From assembly GCA_045636545.1 (NCBI GenBank), contig JAZTXR010000062.1:1-64000 (forward strand): DNA of 64,000 nucleotides, in the 5' to 3' direction. The position numbers were made by a program, and so were the translations under genes. This document shows positions 19,641-26,986 of this stretch, piece by piece. Source of the stretch: HGM04593 sp045636545. Its GTDB lineage: Bacteria > Bacteroidota > Bacteroidia > Bacteroidales > Bacteroidaceae. Numbering within the stretch: the first letter of the stretch is position 1; each line of letters opens with the position of its first letter. The notes beneath the pieces were generated by a model, which worked only from the letters and a program-made list of their open reading frames with translations, had not been told where the DNA came from and did not search any database.

Positions 19641-20275
19641 CACTTCTCCTCCTTTTTGATAGGTGCGTTAGTTACTGTAATGGGTTCATTCGGCGTCTCG
19701 CTCCTCTTCTGGTGCCTGTTCTTTCCGCCAAGGAACTTTTCCACTTTTACCTTGCGCTGCAGCTGCATCATGCCGTACATCAAAGCCTCGGGTCGCGGTG
19801 GGCATCCCGGGATATATACGTCAACCGGTATTATTTTGTCTATTCCGTTAAGCACGTGATACGACCCTTTGAAGGGTCCGCCGCCAATGGCGCATCCTCC
19901 TACCGCAATGACATATTTGGGCTCTGACATCTGGTCGTAGAGCCTTTTCAGTACAGGTGCCATCTTGTGGGTAATGGTGCCGGCGCACATTATAAGGTCG
20001 GCCTGTCGCGGTGAATTTCTCGTGACCTCGAAGCCGAAACGTGCGAAGTCGTATCGCGCGGCACCGATGGACATGAACTCAATTCCGCAACAGCTGGTGG
20101 CGAACGTGAGTGACCACAGGGAGTTGCTGCGTCCCCAGTTTATCAGGTCGTCGAGCTTGCCGACAATGACATTCGTGCGTTCTTTGTTTACCTCGGCAAT
20201 GAGGGCTTCAAGCGTCTCGTTGTCCTTGAACTCCTCATATGGTATGGATTTTATCTTAGGCTTTCTCATTTCCAT
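19640..20275 (-). CDS. nuoB: NADH-quinone oxidoreductase subunit B
   Basis: 211-aa subunit that holds terminal cluster N2 and passes electrons to quinone. Ligand cysteines are visible in 'TSCCGIEF', 'IMCAGTITHK' and 'YIPGCPPRPEA'. Met1 at 20275 overlaps nuoA by 10 bases; Met3 at 20269 would give an ATGA overlap and is equally plausible. The tail after residue 180 is charged and Lys-rich ('RHQKRSE'), longer than in many homologues. Confidence 0.95.
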   Translation of the reverse strand: MEMRKPKIKSIPYEEFKDNETLEALIAEVNKERTNVIVGKLDDLINWGRSNSLWSLTFATSCCGIEFMSIGAARYDFARFGFEVTRNSPRQADLIMCAGTITHKMAPVLKRLYDQMSEPKYVIAVGGCAIGGGPFKGSYHVLNGIDKIIPVDVYIPGCPPRPEALMYGMMQLQRKVKVEKFLGGKNRHQKRSETPNEPITVTNAPIKKEEK

Positions 20276-20616
20276 TCAAGTGCTTTCTTTCGCCATGCGT
20301 ATGCAAGGCCGAGTATGAGGAACGATAGAAAAAATGTTATTCCGACAATCGCTTTTGTCCCGAGTTCATGGACTATCGTGGCCCAGGGGAACAGGAATAC
20401 GGCTTCGATATCGAACATCAGGAACAGAATGGCGAACAGGTAGTATCCCGTCCTGAAATGTATCCAGGTACTTCCTTGTGTGGGGATACCGCACTCATAA
20501 GTCTCGCCCTTCTGCCTGTTGAAGCTGCGCGGCGAAATCCACCTTGTCAGAACCATGATTATGCCAACGAATACTATCGAGGCTACAATCATTGTGAAAA
20601 GCAGTATAAGGTTCAT
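20266..20616 (-). CDS. nuoA: NADH-quinone oxidoreductase subunit A
   Basis: 116-aa, three-helix subunit of complex I. The conserved loop 'KGETYECGIP' and the second-helix acidic pattern 'FLMFDIEAVFLFPWA' are diagnostic. First gene of the operon; a TAnnTTTG promoter and a 10-bp hairpin lie just upstream. Confidence 0.95.
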   Translation of the reverse strand: MNLILLFTMIVASIVFVGIIMVLTRWISPRSFNRQKGETYECGIPTQGSTWIHFRTGYYLFAILFLMFDIEAVFLFPWATIVHELGTKAIVGITFFLSFLILGLAYAWRKKALEWK

Positions 20617-20651
20617 GGTTGCTTGTTTTGTATGTTTCCTTTATAAACAAC

Positions 20652-20677
20652 GCTATGCCACGTTTGTGTGGCATAGC
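20652..20677 (-). promoter_or_regulatory. Hairpin at the 5' end of the nuo transcript
   Basis: A 10-bp perfect stem (20652-20661 with 20668-20677) and a 6-base loop lie directly after the predicted transcription start of the nuo operon (about 20676, from the -7 element at 20690-20683). The mRNA would begin with this hairpin, which could slow 5' decay or act as a control element. Function is inference. Confidence 0.5.
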
Positions 20678-20682
20678 TGTCG

Positions 20683-20690
20683 CAAAGTTA
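20683..20690 (-). promoter_or_regulatory. Bacteroidetes -7 element for nuoA
   Basis: TAACTTTG on the minus strand, an exact TAnnTTTG match, 67 bases upstream of nuoA. No clear TTTG at -33. Confidence 0.5.
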
Positions 20691-20774
20691 TAAAAAATAA
20701 GTGTCGGGGTGGTTTTACAAAAACGCTGATTTTTTTGCCGTTTTCACTATTTTAACCAATTTTAAACATAGGGG

Positions 20775-21548
20775 CTAACCTATGGCGGAGTCGAGTATCA
20801 TCATTGTCACGAATCCGGTGGCAAAGCCTATTGTTCCTACATTGCTGTGCTCTCCCGATTGTGATGACGGTATTAGTTCTTCTACAACCACATACAGCAT
20901 GGCACCGGCCGCGAACGATAGCAGTACCGGCATCGCGCCCATGCTGTCTTCGAGGAAGAACATGGTGGTCAGTGCGGCAACCGGTTCCACGAGCCCCGAA
21001 AGCGCGCCCCATGTGAATGCGGTACGCTTGCTCTTGTTTTCGTTGCGTAGCGGAATTGATATTATGGCTCCTTCGGGTATGTTCTGTATTGCCATACCTA
21101 TCGAAAGAGCCAGTGCGCCGGCAACGGTCAGGTTTGTGTCACCGTTCATTACTCCGGCGAATACTACACCCACGGCCATGCCTTCCGGTATGTTGTGCAG
21201 TGCCACGGCGAGAATCATCTTTATGGAGCGCGGCAAACGGGATTCCGGTCCTTCGGAGCCTTTTTCGTCGATATGCTGGTGAGGTATCAGCGTGTCAAGC
21301 ATCAACAGGAAACAGATACCTCCGATGAAACCGAGAATGACCGGCACCGCGTTGGAAAAACCTTTTCCGGCCTGCTCGAATGCAGGTTGCAGCAGCGACC
21401 AGAAACTCGCTGCGACCATTACGCCAGAAGCGAATCCCAGCATGGCCTTGTTGACGAAAGGCGAAATCCTGTCGCGGAGCAGGAATACGAATGCGGCTCC
21501 TGTAACTGTTCCAAGAAAAGGTGTTGTCAAACCAAGCAGAATTTCCAT
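20775..21548 (-). CDS. ZIP-family divalent metal transporter
   Basis: 257-aa inner membrane protein of the ZIP/ZupT type, which imports zinc and other divalent metals. It has about eight hydrophobic helices and the metal-site motifs 'ALHNIPEGMAVGV' in helix 4 and 'IQNIPEGAIISIPLR' in helix 5. The loop with 'LIPHQHIDEKG' is histidine-bearing and could bind metal. Monocistronic: own promoter at 21578-21585, and the nuo operon starts downstream behind its own promoter. Ends in TAG. Substrate cannot be fixed from sequence. Confidence 0.88.
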   Translation of the reverse strand: MEILLGLTTPFLGTVTGAAFVFLLRDRISPFVNKAMLGFASGVMVAASFWSLLQPAFEQAGKGFSNAVPVILGFIGGICFLLMLDTLIPHQHIDEKGSEGPESRLPRSIKMILAVALHNIPEGMAVGVVFAGVMNGDTNLTVAGALALSIGMAIQNIPEGAIISIPLRNENKSKRTAFTWGALSGLVEPVAALTTMFFLEDSMGAMPVLLSFAAGAMLYVVVEELIPSSQSGEHSNVGTIGFATGFVTMMILDSAIG

Positions 21549-21577
21549 CTTGTATTAATTTTATGAAATGTTACATG

Positions 21578-21585
21578 CAAAGTTA
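21578..21585 (-). promoter_or_regulatory. Bacteroidetes -7 element for the ZIP gene
   Basis: TAACTTTG on the minus strand, 30 bases ahead of the ATG at 21548, consistent with a short leader. Confidence 0.5.
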
Positions 21586-21652
21586 TCAAATTTTCCGTAG
21601 CGGCTCCCCTGTGTGCATAAAATAATGCCGCGCGATAACAAATGTTTGCATT

Positions 21653-21686
21653 TTTGCCCTTATGTTATTTTTTATGACTATCTTTG
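21653..21686 (+). promoter_or_regulatory. Promoter for purL
   Basis: TTTG at 21653-21656 and TATCTTTG at 21679-21686, separated by 22 bases, close to the Bacteroidetes consensus. It excludes the upstream part of the open frame and supports the ATG at 21738. Confidence 0.6.
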
Positions 21687-21737
21687 CCTATCAAGCGAAT
21701 TAAGGCGAAAACAACACAATACATAATAGAATCTTAT

Positions 21738-24700
21738 ATGATTTACTTTTTCAGTACCCCGGGCCAAACGGTTGTTGCAACTCAGGCAAAAAATGCTTTG
21801 ACGGCTGCAGATATAAATAAACTGTGCTGGCTTTATGGTGAGGCGACACCTGTAGAAGGTGAGTCTATGGAGGGCTTTTTTATAGGTCCCCGTCGTGAGA
21901 TGATAACTCCTTGGAGTACCAATGCTGTGGAGATTACCCAGAACATGGGCATAGAGGGTATTTTGCGTATCGAGGAGTATTTTGCAGTGAAGGACGAGAA
22001 TGCTGAGTACGATCCCATGTTGCAGCGTCTCTACCGCGGTCTCGACCAGGAAATCTTTACTGTTGACATCGAACCCAAACCGATAGAGTTCATCGAGGAT
22101 CTCGACAGTTACAATGAACAGGAGGGTCTTGCTCTCTCAAAGGAGGAAATCGACTACCTGCACCGTGTCGAGGGTGAGCTTGGCAGAAAGCTGACCGACA
22201 GCGAGGTGTTCGGTTTTGCACAGATAAATTCAGAACACTGCCGTCACAAGATTTTCGGCGGAACATTCATTATAGACGGTGAGGAGATGCCCTCTTCCCT
22301 GTTCGCGATGATCAAGCGTACTACGAACGAGAACCGAAACAGCATCATATCTGCTTATAAGGATAATGTGGCTTTTGCACAGGGTCCTGTTGCCGAGCAG
22401 TTCGCTCCGGCCGACCACTCAATTCCCGACTATTTTGTAATTAAGGATATTGAAACGGTAATCTCGCTCAAGGCCGAGACACATAACTTCCCCACGACCG
22501 TAGAGCCTTTCAACGGTGCTTCTACCGGTACAGGTGGCGAAATCCGCGACCGTATGGGTGGTGGCAAGGGTTCATGGCCCATTGCCGGAACTGCCGTTTA
22601 TATGACATCCTATCCGCGTACGTACGATGACCGCAAATGGGAAGAGGTGCTTCCTGTTCGCAAATGGCTGTACCAGACTCCCGAACAGATTCTGACCAAG
22701 GCTTCAAACGGTGCTTCGGACTTCGGTAACAAGTTCGGTCAGCCGCTTATCTGTGGCTCAGTGCTTACATTCGAGCACAAGGAGAACGACGAGGTCTATG
22801 GTTACGACAAGGTAATCATGCTTGCCGGAGGTGTCGGTTATGGTACACGCCGCGACTGCCTCAAAGGTGCTCCCGAAAAGGGTAACAAGGTTGTGGTTAT
22901 GGGCGGTGACAACTATCGCATCGGTCTTGGTGGCGGTTCGGTTTCATCGGTTGATACAGGCCGTTACTCATCGGGTATTGAACTTAACGCCGTTCAGCGT
23001 GCCAATGCCGAGATGCAGAAACGTGCATACAACGTGGTACGCGCACTTTGCGAGGACGATACAAACCCGGTTGTTTCTATCCACGACCACGGTTCAGCAG
23101 GTCACGTGAACTGCTTGTCGGAGCTTGTTGAGGAGTGCGGTGGCGTAATCAACATGGCGAACCTGCCTGTAGGTGACAGCACTCTGTCGGCAAAGGAGAT
23201 TATTGCCAACGAGTCGCAGGAGCGTATGGGCTTGCTCATCAAGGAGGATGCCATTGAATATGTACGCAAGGTTGCCGAGCGCGAGCGTGCTCCAATGTAC
23301 GTGGTAGGTGAAACAACAGGTGATGCCCGCTTTGCATTTGAGCAGGCCGACGGTGTACGTCCGTTCGACCTCTCTGTAAGCCAGATGTTCGGTTCTTCAC
23401 CCAAGACTTATATGGTTGACAAGACTGTTGAACGTCACTATAAGGATGCTGAGTATGACGCAGAGAACATTGAGGAGTACTTGACAGATGTTCTGCGTCT
23501 TGAGGCTGTTGCCTGCAAGGATTGGCTCACAAACAAGGTTGACCGCTCCGTGACTGGTAAAATTGCACGTCAGCAGTGCCAGGGTGAGATTCAGCTCCCC
23601 TTGAGCGACTGCGGTGTGGTAACACTCGACTATCGTGGTACAAAGGGTATCGCAACATCTATCGGTCACGCGCCTCAGGCCGGTCTTGCCGACCCTGCAA
23701 AGGGCTCTGTGCTCGCCGTTTCCGAGGCTTTGACAAATATTGCCCTTGCTCCGCTTGCCAATGGCATCAAGAGCATCTCGCTCAGTGCCAACTGGATGTG
23801 GCCTTGCCGTTCACAGGAGGGTGAGGATGCACGTCTCTACCGTGGCGTGGAGGCGCTCAGCGACTTCTGCTGCGACCTCAAGATCAACGTGCCTACAGGT
23901 AAGGATTCTCTCTCAATGACACAGAAGTACCCCGACGGTACAAAGGTAATCAGCCCGGGAACAGTGATTGTATCGGCCGGCGGTGAGGTGAGCGATGTAC
24001 GCAAGGTGGTTTCTCCTGTTATGGTCAACGAGCCAAAGAGTGCTTTCTATCATATCGACTTCAGCTTCGACCACCTGCGCCTGGGTGGCTCTGCATTCGC
24101 GCAGACCCTCAACTGCATTGGTGACGATGTTCCGACAGTCGCTAACCCCGAGTATTTTGCCGAGGCGTTCGAGGCTGTGCAGCAGCTTGTAAAGGCCGGC
24201 ATTGTTATGGCAGGTCACGACGTTTCGGCCGGTGGTCTCATTACCACACTGCTTGAGATGTGTTTTGCAAACACTACAGGCGGTATGGAAATTGACCTCA
24301 ACGCTGTTGCTGAGAAGGATATCGTGAAGCTGCTGTTTGCCGAGAACCCTGCGTTGGTTATCCAGGTTGCCGACAAGGACAAGTGCCGCATGCAGACAAT
24401 CCTTGACGAGGCGGGTATCTGCTTCGTGAAGATTGGTGTTCCTTGCGAGAAACGTCACATTGCCGTTGCAAAGGACAAGCGTACACGCCTGTTCGACATC
24501 GACCATTACCGCGATGTATGGTACGACAGCTCATATCTCATGGACCTCAAGCAGAGCTTCAACGGCTGTGCAAGCGAGCGCCTGAAGAACTACAAGAACC
24601 AGCCTCTGCGTTTCCGTCTGCCTTCACGCTTCAGCGGCATGTTGAAGGATTACGGCATGTCGGCCGACCGTCGCGAGAAATCGGGCGTTCGCGCGGCCAT

Positions 24701-25439
24701 CATCCGCGAGAAGGGCACAAACGGCGAACGTGAGATGGCATACGCTATGCACCTTGCCGGCTTCGACGTTAAGGACGTTACAATGACCGACCTCATCAGC
24801 GGTCGCGAGACACTCGACGAGGTGAACTTCATAGTATTCTGCGGTGGCTTCTCCAACTCCGACGTTCTTGGCTCGGCCAAGGGATGGGCCGGCGGCTTCC
24901 TCTTCAATCCAAAGGCAAAGGCTGCTCTCGACCGCTTCTATCAGCGCGAGGATACATTGTCACTGGGTATATGTAACGGTTGCCAGCTGATGATGGAGCT
25001 TAACCTCATCAACCCCGAGTTCGAGGAGCGCGGCCGTATGTTGCACAACAATTCGCACAAGTTCGAGTCGTCGTTCGTGGGCGTGAATATCCCAGAGAAC
25101 AACAGTGTCCTCTTCGGTTCACTCTCAAACAGCCGTCTTGGTGTTTGGGTTGCTCACGGTGAGGGCAAGTTCTCACTCCCATACGATGCCGAGAAGTACA
25201 ACATTGTGGCACAGTATGCATACGAGGGTTATCCTGCGAACCCCAACGGTTCGGACTACAACGTTGCGGCGCTTGCAAGCGCAAACGGCCGTCACGTTGC
25301 AATGATGCCTCACCCCGAGCGTGCCATCTTTCCATGGCAGTGTGCCACATATCCAGCCAACCATTTGGCCGATGATGTGACACCATGGATTGAGATTTTC
25401 CGCAACGCATATAACTGGGTGGCGGAGAAGGTTAAGTAA
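21738..25439 (+). CDS. purL: Phosphoribosylformylglycinamidine synthase, single-chain
   Basis: Fourth step of purine synthesis: FGAR + glutamine + ATP to FGAM. The 1233-aa chain is the large form with FGAM synthase and glutaminase domains fused. Visible parts: N-terminal domain (1-170); linker 'FAQINSEHCRHKIF' (about 185); ATP/FGAR domain with 'KAETHNFPTTVEPFNGASTG'; the second half with 'GKDSLSMTQKY'; and the C-terminal glutaminase with nucleophile Cys1079 in 'GICNGCQLM' and the catalytic 'HPERAIFPWQ' (about 1192). The frame is open 18 codons further upstream, but that region overlaps the promoter, so the ATG at 21738 is preferred. Codon use is strongly biased, as for a highly expressed gene. 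Confidence 0.96.
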   Translation: MIYFFSTPGQTVVATQAKNALTAADINKLCWLYGEATPVEGESMEGFFIGPRREMITPWSTNAVEITQNMGIEGILRIEEYFAVKDENAEYDPMLQRLYRGLDQEIFTVDIEPKPIEFIEDLDSYNEQEGLALSKEEIDYLHRVEGELGRKLTDSEVFGFAQINSEHCRHKIFGGTFIIDGEEMPSSLFAMIKRTTNENRNSIISAYKDNVAFAQGPVAEQFAPADHSIPDYFVIKDIETVISLKAETHNFPTTVEPFNGASTGTGGEIRDRMGGGKGSWPIAGTAVYMTSYPRTYDDRKWEEVLPVRKWLYQTPEQILTKASNGASDFGNKFGQPLICGSVLTFEHKENDEVYGYDKVIMLAGGVGYGTRRDCLKGAPEKGNKVVVMGGDNYRIGLGGGSVSSVDTGRYSSGIELNAVQRANAEMQKRAYNVVRALCEDDTNPVVSIHDHGSAGHVNCLSELVEECGGVINMANLPVGDSTLSAKEIIANESQERMGLLIKEDAIEYVRKVAERERAPMYVVGETTGDARFAFEQADGVRPFDLSVSQMFGSSPKTYMVDKTVERHYKDAEYDAENIEEYLTDVLRLEAVACKDWLTNKVDRSVTGKIARQQCQGEIQLPLSDCGVVTLDYRGTKGIATSIGHAPQAGLADPAKGSVLAVSEALTNIALAPLANGIKSISLSANWMWPCRSQEGEDARLYRGVEALSDFCCDLKINVPTGKDSLSMTQKYPDGTKVISPGTVIVSAGGEVSDVRKVVSPVMVNEPKSAFYHIDFSFDHLRLGGSAFAQTLNCIGDDVPTVANPEYFAEAFEAVQQLVKAGIVMAGHDVSAGGLITTLLEMCFANTTGGMEIDLNAVAEKDIVKLLFAENPALVIQVADKDKCRMQTILDEAGICFVKIGVPCEKRHIAVAKDKRTRLFDIDHYRDVWYDSSYLMDLKQSFNGCASERLKNYKNQPLRFRLPSRFSGMLKDYGMSADRREKSGVRAAIIREKGTNGEREMAYAMHLAGFDVKDVTMTDLISGRETLDEVNFIVFCGGFSNSDVLGSAKGWAGGFLFNPKAKAALDRFYQREDTLSLGICNGCQLMMELNLINPEFEERGRMLHNNSHKFESSFVGVNIPENNSVLFGSLSNSRLGVWVAHGEGKFSLPYDAEKYNIVAQYAYEGYPANPNGSDYNVAALASANGRHVAMMPHPERAIFPWQCATYPANHLADDVTPWIEIFRNAYNWVAEKVK

Positions 25440-25465
25440 TAAAGTAAACTAATGGTAATTAAGGG

Positions 25466-25505
25466 GAATTAAGGAACACTAATGTACTTTAGTTCTCCTT
25501 AATTC
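25466..25505. terminator. Imperfect hairpin after purL
   Basis: A 17-bp inverted repeat with two mismatches (25466-25482 with 25489-25505) and a 6-base loop lies 26 bases after purL and just before the chromate genes. It could end purL transcription or lower readthrough into the next genes. Confidence 0.5.
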
Positions 25506-25531
25506 TCTTTAGTGATTTAAACCACTTCTTA

Positions 25532-26077
25532 ATGCCTACATCCCTTTTTAAACTGTTTACTACATTCTTCCGCATCGGGCTCTTTACCTTTGGCGGCGGG
25601 TATGCTATGATACCGCTCATTGAAAGCGATGTCGTTGAGCGTAACCGCTGGATTGGGAAAAGTGATTTTGTGGATTTGCTGGCTGTGGCACAGTCGGCAC
25701 CAGGCGTGTTTGCCGTCAATATGGCGGTATTCATCGGCTATAGGCTGCGCGGTGTGCGTGGTGCATTGGCTGCGGCATTCGGTTGTGTGCTGCCGTCTGT
25801 GGTCATAATATTGCTCATTGCGGTGTTCTTCCGTCAGTTCCGTCACATAGAGGTGGTCAACAACGTGTTCAAGGGGTTGCGCCCGGCTGTGGTGGCGCTC
25901 ATTGCCGTGCCGGTGTTCAATGTGGCAAAGAGTGCAAAGGTGGGGTGGAGAATGGCGTGGATTCCGGTGCTGTCGGCACTGTTGATTGTGGCATTCGGCG
26001 TTTCGCCAATCTTTGTTATAATTGCAGCAGGTGTAGCAGGGTTTGTATATGGTAAAGTGAAAGGAGGTGAGGCATGA
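25532..26077 (+). CDS. Chromate-transporter family protein, half-size subunit 1
   Basis: 181-aa membrane protein of the CHR family. The family opening 'FFRIGLFTFGGGYAMIPLIE' is clear, followed by 'LAVAQSAPGVFAVNMAVFIGYRLRG'. About five or six hydrophobic helices. Full-length ChrA has two such halves; here each half is a separate gene, as in the short-chain CHR pairs of other bacteria, which work as a heteromer. Its stop overlaps the next start by 4 bases (ATGA). Substrate in an anaerobic gut bacterium is uncertain; chromate/sulfate antiport is only the family annotation. Confidence 0.88.
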   Translation: MPTSLFKLFTTFFRIGLFTFGGGYAMIPLIESDVVERNRWIGKSDFVDLLAVAQSAPGVFAVNMAVFIGYRLRGVRGALAAAFGCVLPSVVIILLIAVFFRQFRHIEVVNNVFKGLRPAVVALIAVPVFNVAKSAKVGWRMAWIPVLSALLIVAFGVSPIFVIIAAGVAGFVYGKVKGGEA

Positions 26078-26661
26078 TTTTCCTTGAACTTTTCTATACT
26101 TTTTTGAAGATTGGCCTCTTCTCCTTTGGTGGCGGCTATGGCATGCTCTCTGTTATTCAGGGCGAGGTGGTTACGCGCCATGCGTGGCTCACGGCGACCG
26201 AGTTTACCGATATTGTGGCAGTGAGCCAGATGACACCAGGGCCCATCGGTATCAATTCGGCAACATACGTGGGTTATACGGCTGTGCTTAATGCCACAGG
26301 CAATGGCGGCTTGGCTGTACTTGGCTCTTTGGCTGCGTCGTTTGCGGTGATGCTTCCCTCGATTGTGCTCATGCTCATTGTGAGCCGTTTCTTCATGAAA
26401 TACAGCAGGCACAGGAGTGTGGAAGCTGTTTTCCGCCTGTTGCGCCCTGCGGTGGTGGGTTTGATTGCATCGGCGGCACTGCTGCTGATGACCGAGGAGA
26501 ACTTCGGCTCGCCAACAGAGACTCCCCTGCAGTTCGGGGTTAGCGTGGCACTGTTTGTGGCAGCATTCGTAGCAATGAAATTCTTCAAGGTTAGCCCTAT
26601 TCTTATTCTTCTCCTTGCAGGTGCATTCGGCGGTGTGTTCTATGGGCTGGTGCAGGCGTAG
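26074..26661 (+). CDS. Chromate-transporter family protein, half-size subunit 2
   Basis: 195-aa partner of the preceding gene, coupled by a 4-base overlap. It has the same motif set in variant form: 'FLKIGLFSFGGGYGMLSVIQ', 'VAVSQMTPGPIGINSATYVGY' and a C-terminal Gly/Leu-rich helix. The two halves differ at many positions, so they are old paralogues, probably inserted in opposite orientations in the membrane (known of the family, inferred here). Ends in TAG. Confidence 0.88.
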   Translation: MIFLELFYTFLKIGLFSFGGGYGMLSVIQGEVVTRHAWLTATEFTDIVAVSQMTPGPIGINSATYVGYTAVLNATGNGGLAVLGSLAASFAVMLPSIVLMLIVSRFFMKYSRHRSVEAVFRLLRPAVVGLIASAALLLMTEENFGSPTETPLQFGVSVALFVAAFVAMKFFKVSPILILLLAGAFGGVFYGLVQA

Positions 26662-26727
26662 TGTATATTATATTTGAAAACAGTCTTCGGATTGGAAAAA
26701 ATGACTAAATTTGCAACAAAAGTTGTT

Positions 26728-26943
26728 ATGAAAATGCAAAAGCAGACGGATTTTTTGGTTAACCGTATAGTAGACAGGATTACGGAATATTTGGCTTTGG
26801 ATTATAATCTTGAGATTCCTGAAGCTTTGAAAGTTGTTTATAAATCAAAGGTATATGAACTTTTGCAGGATGCCGAGGGGGATTTGTTCTTGCAAAGTCC
26901 ATCATATATATATGAACTTTTAAAAGAAGAAATTAATGAGTGA
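26728..26943 (+). CDS. Small helical protein, about 71 aa
   Basis: Predicted all-helical cytoplasmic protein with the pattern 'DRITEYLALDYNLEIPEALKVVY', 'KVYELLQDAEGDLFLQSP' and 'YIYELLKEEI'. I recall similar short proteins in Firmicutes and Bacteroidetes but cannot assign a function. Three ATGs are possible: 26701, 26728 and 26734; a TAAATTTG element at 26706-26713 favours one of the later two, though the leader would then be very short. It sits 66 bases after the chromate pair in the same direction, then a strong terminator. Confidence 0.6.
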   Translation: MKMQKQTDFLVNRIVDRITEYLALDYNLEIPEALKVVYKSKVYELLQDAEGDLFLQSPSYIYELLKEEINE

Positions 26944-26944
26944 T

Positions 26945-26986
26945 ATAACACTAACGGCAAGCCTTACCGCTTGCCGTTAGTGTTAT
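26945..26986. terminator. Bidirectional terminator between the small gene and uvrA
   Basis: Perfect 17-bp stem (26945-26961 with 26970-26986) and an 8-base loop between convergent genes. It begins 2 bases after the small gene stop, and its right arm covers the uvrA stop codon at 26983-26985. Confidence 0.8.

Noticed and set aside
18474..19859. 461-codon open frame on the plus strand opposite nuoCD and nuoB
   Set aside because: Covers two well-identified genes; composition is that of a reverse-frame artefact (Val/Tyr/Leu-rich).
26659..26713. Readthrough of the chromate TAG fusing the transporter to the next small gene
   Set aside because: They share a frame, but the transporter ends at normal length and the small gene has its own ATG starts; the shared frame is probably chance.
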